A stretch of 64,000 nucleotides of DNA from the NCBI RefSeq assembly GCF_029887875.1, contig NZ_JARXRM010000035.1, positions 62,001-126,000 of the forward strand. The letters run 5' to 3'. The DNA is from Luteimonas endophytica. Lineage in GTDB: Bacteria > Pseudomonadota > Gammaproteobacteria > Xanthomonadales > Xanthomonadaceae. Positions 16,615-23,899 of the stretch are shown here, piece by piece. The notes under the pieces are model-generated. The model was given only the letters and a program-made list of their open reading frames with translations. It made no database searches and was not told the DNA's origin. Made by a program: the position numbers and the translations under genes. Numbering within the stretch: the stretch's first letter is position 1; every line of letters starts with the position of its first letter.

Positions 16615-17655
16615 ATGGACAGGCGCAACTTCATCGCGAGCGCGGCGCTGGCCGCCCTGTCGCTGCCGCTGGCCGGCGGACGCCGGGCGCTGGCCGCCAC
16701 GGGCGAGCGGCTGCTGCCGGTTCCCTTGAATCCCGGCGATACCGTGGCGCTGGTCAGCCCGTCCTCGGCGGTCGACGACAGCTTCGACCTGCAGATCGTG
16801 CGGGAAGTGATGGAAGCGCTCGGGCTGGAGGTCAGGGCCGGGGCCCACTACGCAGCGCGTCGCGGTCATCTGGCGGGCGACGATGCCGGACGTGCGGCCG
16901 ACCTCAACGCGGCGTTCGCCGATGCAGCGGTGAAGGCGGTGATCTGCGTGCGGGGCGGCGCCGGCGCCGCGCGCCTGCTGCCGCTGCTCGACTACGCCGC
17001 GATCCGCGCCAATCCCAAGGTGCTGCTCGGTTATTCCGACGTCACCGCGCTGCATAGCGCGATCCACGCACGGACCGGCCTGGTCACCTTCCACGGGCCC
17101 AACGGTTCGGGCAGCTGGAACCGCTTCAATGCGGACCAGTTCCGGCGGGTGTTCTTCGAGCGCGAGCTGATGGAGTACCGCAACGTCGCCGATGCCGGAG
17201 ACGAGCTGGTGCAGCGCCGCAACCGCACCGTCACCATCACCGGCGGCAAGGCCCGCGGCGCACTGCTCGGCGGCAACCTGGCGGTACTGACGGCGCTGGC
17301 CGGCTCGCCCTACCTGCCGGAGTTCGAGGGCGGGATCCTGTTTCTCGAGGATGTGTCGGAAGCGCCGTATCGGGTCGACCGCATGCTCACGACCTTGAAG
17401 CTGGCGGGCGTGCTGGACCGGATCGCAGGCTTCGTCTTCGGCGAGTGCACCGACTGCGACCCGGGCGAGGGTTACGGCTCGCTGACCCTGGAACAGATCC
17501 TCGACGACCACGTCCGGCCGCTGGGCATCCCGGCCTACCGCGGTGCGATGATCGGCCACATCCGCCAGCAGTTCATCGTGCCGGTGGGCGGCAGGGTGGA
17601 ACTGGATGCCGACGCGGGCACGTTGCGCCTGCTGGAGCCGGTGTTCCAGGCCTGA
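16615..17655 (+). CDS. LD-carboxypeptidase, peptidase family S66 (LdcA/MccF-like), Tat-like signal
   Basis: This 346-residue protein starts at ATG 16615. The N-terminus MDRRNFIASAALAALSLPLAGG has a twin-arginine motif, so export folded through Tat is likely. The catalytic triad of S66 is visible: S141 in GYSDVT, E245 in LFLEDVSEAPYR and H315 in AMIGHI. S66 enzymes either trim tetrapeptides in murein recycling or, like MccF, cleave peptide antibiotics. A signal peptide is unusual for cytosolic LdcA. It ends 143 bases before the putative borosin precursor on the same strand, so a role in peptide processing or self-protection can be considered. Confidence 0.88.
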   Translation: MDRRNFIASAALAALSLPLAGGRRALAATGERLLPVPLNPGDTVALVSPSSAVDDSFDLQIVREVMEALGLEVRAGAHYAARRGHLAGDDAGRAADLNAAFADAAVKAVICVRGGAGAARLLPLLDYAAIRANPKVLLGYSDVTALHSAIHARTGLVTFHGPNGSGSWNRFNADQFRRVFFERELMEYRNVADAGDELVQRRNRTVTITGGKARGALLGGNLAVLTALAGSPYLPEFEGGILFLEDVSEAPYRVDRMLTTLKLAGVLDRIAGFVFGECTDCDPGEGYGSLTLEQILDDHVRPLGIPAYRGAMIGHIRQQFIVPVGGRVELDADAGTLRLLEPVFQA

Positions 17656-17747
17656 GCCTGGGGGAGGGAGCAGGTCGGGGCAGCCCGCCCGGGCCGCGCC
17701 GCGGCGGTGCCAGGGGTCCCCCGAAGGACCGGCCGGCCCCGGCCGAT

Positions 17748-17773
17748 GCGGACACTCCTATGCTAATGTCCGC
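17748..17773 (+). promoter_or_regulatory. Candidate promoter/operator for the borosin-like locus
   Basis: GCGGACA (17748-17754) and TGTCCGC (17767-17773) are perfect inverted repeats. The 12 bases between them contain TATGCTAAT, a plausible -10 element, in an otherwise very GC-rich stretch. Transcription would begin around 17775, about 25 bases before the precursor ATG. The arrangement looks like a repressor site straddling a -10 box. No cognate regulator is identified. Confidence 0.5.
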
Positions 17774-17798
17774 GCGGGGGTTGGCCCAGGGGGAGCTC

Positions 17799-18017
17799 AT
17801 GTCGAATCTGCTGGATCTGATGAAGAAGCTCGGCAGCGATGCCGCGCTGGCTGCGGAATACGAGAAGGACCCGGAGGCGGTGATGCGAGGAGCCGGGCTG
17901 TCCGACGAGGAGCGCACCGCGATGCTGGGCAAGGACTACGCGGCGATCAAGCGCCTCACCGGCCTGACCGATGGCAAGTTCGCCACCAACCACGTGATCC
18001 GGGCCTACGACCAATAG
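17799..18017 (+). CDS. Putative split-borosin precursor peptide (LigA-like, SonA-type)
   Basis: This 72-residue peptide starts at ATG 17799 behind GGGGGAG. It opens MSNLLDLMKKLGSD, continues AEYEKDPEAVMRGAGLSDEE and then AIKRLTGLTDG, and ends FATNHVIRAYDQ. The helical LigA-like part (about residues 1-55) closely resembles, from memory, SonA of Shewanella, the substrate of the alpha-N-methyltransferase SonM, including the PEAVMR and GL(S/T)DE segments. The last 12 residues would be the core, with hydrophobic V66 and I67 as candidate methylation sites. It ends 28 bases before a gene with a SonM-like domain. Alternatively it is a free LigA-like helper protein with no core peptide. Confidence 0.75.
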   Translation: MSNLLDLMKKLGSDAALAAEYEKDPEAVMRGAGLSDEERTAMLGKDYAAIKRLTGLTDGKFATNHVIRAYDQ

Positions 18018-18045
18018 CCTGCCCCGCCGACGCCGGGCGCCGACC

Positions 18046-20586
18046 ATGGTCAGGTGGATGCCCATCGCACTGCTGTTGCTGGCATTCGCCCCCGCGCCGG
18101 CTTCGGCCTCGGCGGCGCTGGAAGCGGAGGTGCGCGAGCTGGAGCGGCTGTCGGTCACCGCGCCCTGGCGGGAGTCGGGCGCGAAGATCGAGGCGCTGGC
18201 CTCGCGGCTGGATGCGCTGACGCCGGACCAGCGCCACCGCGTCGAGTTCGTCCGCCTGCGCAATCTCGCCCTGGCCGGCGACCAGCCGGCTGCGCTCGCG
18301 GGCCTGACCGGCCTGCTGCAGCAGGATCTGAGCGCCTCCCTGCGGCTGCGTGTCCACGCCACGGCCATCAACATCGCCGCCAATGTCGAGGACTGGTCGC
18401 TCGCGTTCGCGCTGCTCGGCGAGGGCCTGTCGTCCCTCGGCCAGGACCCCGGCGAGTCGGCCCGGCTGCTGGGCGTGGCCAGCTACCTGCATACGCTGGT
18501 CGGCGAGACCGGCAAGGCGCGCGAACTGGCGCTGCAGGCGCTCGGCCTGGTGGAATCGGGCAGCGATCCGCGGGCGCTCTGCCTGGCCCTGGGCGACGTG
18601 GCATTGGCCGAGGATCACGCCCGCAACTACCGCGAGGCGGAGACCTGGCGCCATCGCCAGATCGAAGCGTGCACGCGCGCCGGCGACCCGGTCTTCGTCG
18701 CCAACGGCAAGTACGGCGTCGGCAAGATGCTCGCCGGCCAGGGGCGCCATGCCGAAGCGCTCGAGTGGGGCCGCCAGGCGCTGGCGGAATTCGAGGCGGT
18801 CGGCTTCGAGGCGGGCGCCTGGAGTGCGCGGCTGGTGGTGGCCGAAAGCCTGATCGAGTCCAACCGTGGACTGGAAGAGGCGCGGGCGCTGCTGATCGAC
18901 ACGTTGCGTTACTACCGCGAGCAGGAATCTGACCTGGCCATCGCCGAGACCAGGGGCCTGCTCGCCAGGCTGGCCGAACGCAGCGGCGACCTCGCCGCGG
19001 CGCTGGCCCACTTCAAGGAGGCCATGTCGGCCGCGGAGGCCGCCGAGCGCGACGCCCGCGAGCGCCGCCTGGCCTACCTGCAGGTCGAGTTCGACACCCG
19101 CTTGAAGGAACAGCAGATCGCCCTGCTCCAGGCCGAGCAGGAACTGGCCGCGCTGCAGGTCACCGCGACCAAGCGCCGGCAGCTGCTGCTGTGGATGGGC
19201 ATGCTCGGGCTGCTGGTCACCGCCATCCTGCTGGCGGTGCTGCTGCGCCGCTCGTTCCGCGAGCGCCGCCGCTACCGCTGGCAGTCCGAGCGCGACAGCC
19301 TGACCCGCCTGTACAACTACCAGCAGGTGCGCAAGCTCGGCCAGGCGATGTTCGCGCGCGCCCGCGAGACCGGCCGGCCGTTCACCGCGATCGTCGCCGA
19401 CATCGACCTGTTCAAGCAGGTCAACGACCGCCACGGCCACGCCGCCGGCGACGAGGCGCTGCGTTCGCTCGGCGCCTGGATCGGCGAAGCCGTCGACGGG
19501 CGCGGCATCGCCGGGCGCAGCGGCGGCGACGAGTTCACGATCCTGCTCGAGACCGACGCGGCCGGCGCCGAGGCGCTGCTGCAGCGGCTGCGCGCCCGGA
19601 TCGGCCCGATCACCGTGTTCGGGCGGACCTTCGGCTTCAGCATCAGCTCCGGGGTATGCCAGGCCGATGGCCAGGCCGCCGACCTGGAGCAGCTGATCCA
19701 CGAGGCCGACCAGGCCCTTTACCGCGCCAAGCACGGAGGCCGCGACCGCGTGGTCTGCGCGAACGGCGAGGCCCAGGAGGCCCACGGCGCGCCGGCGGCG
19801 GCCTCGGCATCGGCCGGGGGGCTGGTGGTGGTCGGCAGCGGCATCCAGTTCGGCCGCCACGTCAGCGAGCGCGCCCTGTCGGAGATCCGCGAGGCCGAGG
19901 TGGTGTTCTGCCTGGCCGATCCGTTTGCGCTGGGGATGATCGCCGGTCTGCGCCCGGATACGGTCAACCTCGGTCTGCACTACGCCGAGGGCAAGGACCG
20001 GCGCCAGACCTACCGCGAGATCGATGCGGCGATCATGGCCCAGGTGCGCGCCGGCAAGCGGGTGTGCGCGGTGTTCTACGGCCACCCGGGGGTGTTCGCC
20101 GACGTGCCGCACCGGGTGGTGCGCAAGGCGCGGGAAGCGGGCATCCCGGCGCGCATGGAACCGGGGATTTCCGCCGAGGCCTGCCTGTACGCGGACCTCG
20201 GCATCGACCCCGGAGCGCACGGCGTGCAGTCGCTGGAGGCGACCCAGTTCCTGGTCGAGGAGCGCCGTCCGGAGACCGCGGGCCTGCTGTTGCTTTGGCA
20301 GGTCGCCCTGGCCGGCGACCTGTCCTGCACCAGGTTCCATGCCGAGCGCGAAGGACTGCAGGCGCTGGTCGACAGGCTGCTGCGCTGGTACCCGCCGGAC
20401 CACGAGGTGATCCTCTACGAGGCGGCGAGGCTGCCGATCGAAACCCCGCGCGCCGAGCGGCTGCCGCTGCGCGACCTGCCGGACGCGCACTACGAGGAAT
20501 ACACCACGCTCGTGATTCCACCGCTCGCCCGCGGGCCCCAGGGCGCGTCCACGCCCGTCGATCCGGCCCCCATACCGAAGCCATAG
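18046..20586 (+). CDS. TPR-TM-GGDEF-alpha-N-methyltransferase fusion protein
   Basis: This is an unbroken 846-residue frame. Residues 1-23 form a signal or anchor. About 25-330 is a TPR-like helical region, predicted periplasmic. A coiled coil (about 330-380) and a membrane helix (about 380-402) follow. A GGDEF domain occupies about 415-570 with intact GGDEF at 493-497 and no RxxD inhibitory site. From about 592 comes a complete SAM-dependent tetrapyrrole-methylase-fold domain: VVVGSGIQFGRHVSE, Y646...RRQTY656, VFYGHPGVFAD at about 676-686, then MEPGISAEACLYADLGIDPG, LLLLWQVALAGD and YPPDHEVILYEA. That domain strongly resembles SonM/OphMA-type borosin backbone N-methyltransferases. The N-terminal part alone would be an ordinary membrane diguanylate cyclase. 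Confidence 0.88.
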   Translation: MVRWMPIALLLLAFAPAPASASAALEAEVRELERLSVTAPWRESGAKIEALASRLDALTPDQRHRVEFVRLRNLALAGDQPAALAGLTGLLQQDLSASLRLRVHATAINIAANVEDWSLAFALLGEGLSSLGQDPGESARLLGVASYLHTLVGETGKARELALQALGLVESGSDPRALCLALGDVALAEDHARNYREAETWRHRQIEACTRAGDPVFVANGKYGVGKMLAGQGRHAEALEWGRQALAEFEAVGFEAGAWSARLVVAESLIESNRGLEEARALLIDTLRYYREQESDLAIAETRGLLARLAERSGDLAAALAHFKEAMSAAEAAERDARERRLAYLQVEFDTRLKEQQIALLQAEQELAALQVTATKRRQLLLWMGMLGLLVTAILLAVLLRRSFRERRRYRWQSERDSLTRLYNYQQVRKLGQAMFARARETGRPFTAIVADIDLFKQVNDRHGHAAGDEALRSLGAWIGEAVDGRGIAGRSGGDEFTILLETDAAGAEALLQRLRARIGPITVFGRTFGFSISSGVCQADGQAADLEQLIHEADQALYRAKHGGRDRVVCANGEAQEAHGAPAAASASAGGLVVVGSGIQFGRHVSERALSEIREAEVVFCLADPFALGMIAGLRPDTVNLGLHYAEGKDRRQTYREIDAAIMAQVRAGKRVCAVFYGHPGVFADVPHRVVRKAREAGIPARMEPGISAEACLYADLGIDPGAHGVQSLEATQFLVEERRPETAGLLLLWQVALAGDLSCTRFHAEREGLQALVDRLLRWYPPDHEVILYEAARLPIETPRAERLPLRDLPDAHYEEYTTLVIPPLARGPQGASTPVDPAPIPKP

Positions 20587-20642
20587 CGAAACTCCAGGAT
20601 TCCTCCATCCAGCTTGCGCCGGCATCCGGTTCTTCTTGCCGA

Positions 20643-21104
20643 ATGCGAGTCAACATCTCTTCAGGCGCCCCGCTCGAGTCGCGGATCGGCTTCTCCCGCG
20701 CGGTCCGGATCGGCAACCTGCTGGCCGTCGCCGGGACCGCGCCGGTCTCCCCGGATGGATCGGTGGCGGCGCCGGGCGATGTCCGCGGGCAGACCAGGCG
20801 ATGCCTGCAGATCATCGCCGCCGCCCTGGCCGCCGCGGGGCTGGAGATGAGCGGCGTCATCCGGATCCGCATCCTGCTCACCGACATCGATACCTGGCGC
20901 GAAGCGGCCAAGGCGTACCGGGAGTTCTTCCCGCCCGGCAACAGGCCGGCGTGCACGTTCGTCGAGGTCCGCCGATTCATCGACCGGCGCTGGCTGGTGG
21001 AAGTGGAGGCGGATGGCGTGTTCGCCGACGATCCGGCGCCCTCCGGGCCGGAGCCCGGGGAGCGTCACCCGGTCCGGCGCACCGAGCGCGCGGAGGCCGC
21101 CTGA
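20643..21104 (+). CDS. RidA-family protein
   Basis: I chose ATG 20643, giving 153 residues. The fold is recognisable from the AVRIGNLLAVAGTAPVSPDGS opening, the IRIRILLTDIDTW strand, and the late RPACTFVEVRRF segment carrying the arginine used by RidA imine deaminases. It is a cytosolic trimer in known cases, hydrolysing reactive enamines or imines, though many paralogues have other tasks. It starts 56 bases after the GGDEF-methyltransferase gene and may share its transcript. The C-terminal tail of about 25 residues is charged and poorly conserved. Confidence 0.85.
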   Translation: MRVNISSGAPLESRIGFSRAVRIGNLLAVAGTAPVSPDGSVAAPGDVRGQTRRCLQIIAAALAAAGLEMSGVIRIRILLTDIDTWREAAKAYREFFPPGNRPACTFVEVRRFIDRRWLVEVEADGVFADDPAPSGPEPGERHPVRRTERAEAA

Positions 21105-21168
21105 GGAGCGCCCGACCGCCGGGCGGGTAGAGGGGCGGCTCGTGCGCCGGCGGCCCCGGTGCTAGAGT

Positions 21169-21182
21169 TGATAGCGCTAACA
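21169..21182 (+). promoter_or_regulatory. LacI-type operator before the beta-helix gene
   Basis: TGATAGCGCTAACA is one base from the palindrome TGATAGCGCTATCA, with a perfect TAGCGCTA core at 21172-21179. Its right half with the next bases (CGCTAACATG, 21175-21184) recurs exactly at 53365-53374 at the start of the cellobionate-type operon. LacI-family sites commonly have a central CG flanked by inverted arms of this kind. Confidence 0.6.
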
Positions 21183-21226
21183 TGGCTCGCCGATCCGGCG
21201 CGCCCTGCGTTCCCCCGGGAGGAAGC

Positions 21227-23110
21227 ATGCCCAACCCGCGCCTCGACCGCCTGGCGTTCCCGCCTGGCAGTTTCCGTTCCTGCCCGGTGGCGCTGCTGTG
21301 CATCGTGGCCGCGTTGCTCGCCGCGCCGGTCGCGGCGCAGCCGTCCGGCGGACCCTACGGCCCGGTCCCGCAGACCTACGAGGTGCCCGCGCAGGGCACG
21401 GTCTACTATGTGGCGCCGGATGGCGACGCGGACGCGGCCGGCACCGCGCTGGCCCGGCCGACCACCATCGAATCGGCGATCGCGCGGGTGGTCACCGGCG
21501 ACGCCATCGTGATGCGCGGCGGTCTCTACCGCGCCGGCGGCCTGCAGCTCAACCAGGGCATCACGATCCAGCCGTACCGCGACGAACAGCCGGTGCTGAA
21601 GGGCACCCGGGTGGCTCGGGAATGGGAGGCGCTGCGCGACGGCGTCTGGCGGACGAAGTGGGAGACGCTGTTCCCGGCCCGGCCGTTGGGCTGGTGGCGG
21701 CGCGAGCGCGAGGGCATGCGCACGCCGCTGCACCGCTTCAACAACGACATGGTGTTCGTCGACGGCGAGCCGCTGCAGTCGGCGGGTTGGGAAGGCGAGC
21801 TGGACGAGACCTCGTACTACATCGACTACGACGGCGGCTACGTCTACCTCGGCGTGGATCCGGAGGCCCGGCTGGTGGAGATCACCGCCCACGATGTCGC
21901 CCTGCACCGGCCGTCGCGGCCGGTCCACGGCAGGGACTCGGACGGGAAGGGGCCGACGATCCGCGGGATCACCTTCACCCAGTACGCCTTCCGCGCGATC
22001 GACATCGAGGGCGAGAAGCCCTCGACCGGGCCCAACCAGGAGCCGACCGACGACCCGGTCGGGGTGTCCGACCCGGCCGACCACGGCAAGGCCGTCACGG
22101 GCACGACCCTGGAGCACGTCACCATCAGCCACACCTCGCGCGTGGCCGGCTACTTCCGCGGCGACGGGCTGACGATCCGCAATTCGCTGGTCAGCGACAC
22201 CGGCACCGAGGGTATCTACGTGATCGGCTCCTCCGACGTGCTGCTGGAGCGCAACATCATCCGCCGCAACAACGTCGAGCGGCTGACCGGGTACTTCCCG
22301 GCGGCGGTGAAGATCTTCAACCAGTCCTATCGGGTCGCGGTGCGCGACAACCTGGTGATCGAGCATCCGGACTCCAATGGAGTCTGGTACGACGTCGGCA
22401 ACGTCGACGGGGTGTTCGCGAACAACCATGTCGAGGGCACCCTGATCGGCTTCTTCTTCGAGATCTCCAAGGGGGTGGTGGCGGCCGGCAACGTGTTCGT
22501 CGACAACGAGCAGGGAATCCGCGTGCTCAACAGTGCCGATGCCCGCGTCTACCACAACACCTTCCTCGATTCGCCGGTGATGTTCGACCGCAACGAGCGC
22601 AGCGCGAAGGACGACCACTTCGGCTGGCATCCGCAGACCGGCCCGGACGTCGACGAGCGCGAGGGGCACGTGTTCGAGGGAAACCTGCTGGTGGCCAGCC
22701 GCGGTTTCGACGCGCCACTGCTGCACTTCGACCAGCCGGCGGCGCTGTGCGGCACGCTGCCCCGGCCGATGGCGGCCCGCGTGGACGGCAATGCCTACGT
22801 GCGCGCCACGGCCGCCGATGCGCCGCTGGTCACCTGGAGCCCGGTGCGCGGACGCGACTGCCTTGCCGAATTCGCATCGCTGGAGGATTTCCGCGGGGCG
22901 ACCGGTGCCGAGACGCGGGGCCGGGCCTGGATACCGTACGAGGGCGCGGTGTTCCGCAGCGTCGAGCTGCGCCGCTTCGAGTTGGCGCGGCCGCTGCCGG
23001 GAATGCGGGCGGTACCGGTGGCAGAGGAGGCGGGGAGGGTACTCGGCTGGTCCGCCACGAGCGCCCTGCCGGGCGCCGTGCAGGCAGGCTCGGGTTCACC
23101 CCTTCCTTGA
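21227..23110 (+). CDS. Secreted right-handed parallel beta-helix protein
   Basis: I chose ATG 21227 because GGGAGGA precedes it; an ATG at 21182 overlaps the operator. The 627-residue product has a signal peptide ending LLAAPVAAQ. It opens with TVYYVAPDGDADAAGTALARPTTIESAI, typical of secreted polysaccharide-active beta-helix proteins (DUF1565/pectate-lyase-like). A central region of repeats follows (VTISHTSRVAGYFRGDGLTIRNS, LVIEHPDSNGVWYDVGNVDG, NVFVDNEQGIRVLNSADARV). Such proteins are usually lyases, epimerases or glycoside hydrolases acting on acidic polysaccharides. The LacI-type operator suggests carbohydrate induction; no exact substrate can be given. Confidence 0.85.
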   Translation: MPNPRLDRLAFPPGSFRSCPVALLCIVAALLAAPVAAQPSGGPYGPVPQTYEVPAQGTVYYVAPDGDADAAGTALARPTTIESAIARVVTGDAIVMRGGLYRAGGLQLNQGITIQPYRDEQPVLKGTRVAREWEALRDGVWRTKWETLFPARPLGWWRREREGMRTPLHRFNNDMVFVDGEPLQSAGWEGELDETSYYIDYDGGYVYLGVDPEARLVEITAHDVALHRPSRPVHGRDSDGKGPTIRGITFTQYAFRAIDIEGEKPSTGPNQEPTDDPVGVSDPADHGKAVTGTTLEHVTISHTSRVAGYFRGDGLTIRNSLVSDTGTEGIYVIGSSDVLLERNIIRRNNVERLTGYFPAAVKIFNQSYRVAVRDNLVIEHPDSNGVWYDVGNVDGVFANNHVEGTLIGFFFEISKGVVAAGNVFVDNEQGIRVLNSADARVYHNTFLDSPVMFDRNERSAKDDHFGWHPQTGPDVDEREGHVFEGNLLVASRGFDAPLLHFDQPAALCGTLPRPMAARVDGNAYVRATAADAPLVTWSPVRGRDCLAEFASLEDFRGATGAETRGRAWIPYEGAVFRSVELRRFELARPLPGMRAVPVAEEAGRVLGWSATSALPGAVQAGSGSPLP

Positions 23111-23152
23111 GCCCATTCGGTCGGTGCGCGACCCGGCGCAGCCGGTTGCGCG

Positions 23153-23899
23153 CTAGGGGCTGAACGCTGTCTGGATCGAGCCCGACGACCGCCGCTTGGC
23201 CAGGTACATGGCGGCGTCGGCCTGGGCGATGAGGGCCGCATCGTCCTGGCCGTCGTCCGGATAGATGCTGATGCCGATGCTCCCCTTCAGGCTGATCAGC
23301 CGATCGCCCAGCCGGGTAGGCGCGTCGAGCGCGGCGATCACCTTTCTGGCCACCACCAGGGCGCCCGACGGACCCGAGACTTCGTCGAGCAGGATCAGGA
23401 ACTCGTCGCCGCCGTACCGGCTGACGGTATCGGCCTCGCGAACCGCGGACACCAGGCACCGCGCCGCGAACCGGAGCGCCTCGTCGCCGCTTGCGTGGCC
23501 CAGGGTGTCGTTGATCCGCTTGAAGTCGTCGATGTCCACGAACAGCAACGCCAGGCGCGTGCCGTGGCGCTTGGCGTTGGCGATGGCGTGGCTCAGCCGG
23601 TCGAGCAGCAGCGCACGATTGGGCAGGCCGGTCAGCTCGTCGCGCTCGGCCGATCGCGCCACTTCCTCGAGCCGGGACGCGGTGGTTTCCGCCTGCAGCT
23701 GGGCGCGAAGCGTCGACGCCACCATCTGCTCGATGGTCTCGAGCAGCAGGCCGCGGTCCACCCGCCGTTCCTCGGCGCCGGCCAGGCGCTGCAGGCGCCC
23801 CAGTTCCGCGCGCGCCAGCTCGATCCGCTGCTGGAGGCCGGCCAGTTCTTCGCGGGCACGGCGCACGGAGGCGTCGTCGCTGCTGGCGAACGAATTCAC
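23153..23899 (-). CDS. Diguanylate cyclase with N-terminal coiled coil
   Basis: This 248-residue protein starts at GTG 23899, overlapping the KaiC-like stop by four bases (GTGA). Residues 5-80 are a coiled coil rich in Arg, Glu and Ala. The GGDEF domain follows: DELTGLPNRALLLDRL, then DIDDFKRINDTLGHASGDEAL, then SRYGGDEF at about residue 160. An RxxD inhibitory site (READ) sits five residues before GGDEF, so product feedback is likely. It is cytosolic with no membrane segment. Coupling to KaiC-like and small-protein genes suggests c-di-GMP output of that module. Confidence 0.92.
   Translation of the reverse strand: MNSFASSDDASVRRAREELAGLQQRIELARAELGRLQRLAGAEERRVDRGLLLETIEQMVASTLRAQLQAETTASRLEEVARSAERDELTGLPNRALLLDRLSHAIANAKRHGTRLALLFVDIDDFKRINDTLGHASGDEALRFAARCLVSAVREADTVSRYGGDEFLILLDEVSGPSGALVVARKVIAALDAPTRLGDRLISLKGSIGISIYPDDGQDDAALIAQADAAMYLAKRRSSGSIQTAFSP

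Noticed and set aside
17799..18017. Reading the 72-residue protein as a protocatechuate 4,5-dioxygenase small subunit (LigA)
   Set aside because: LigA-like helices are present, but there is no LigB or other aromatic ring-cleavage gene nearby, and the pairing with the methyltransferase is closer to split borosins.
18046..20586. Reading the C-terminal domain as a cobalamin or sirohaem methylase with no link to RiPPs
   Set aside because: The fold is shared, but the MEPGISAEACLYADLGIDPG and WYPPDHEV motifs and the adjacent LigA-like peptide fit SonM-type enzymes much better. I kept the alternative as the main refutation test.
17956..20625. Long open frame on the minus strand across the GGDEF-methyltransferase gene (889 codons)
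   Set aside because: It is a mirror of the plus-strand coding frame in very GC-rich DNA. Its translation is low-complexity Arg/Gln/His/Val-rich with no domain, while the plus strand has clear motifs.
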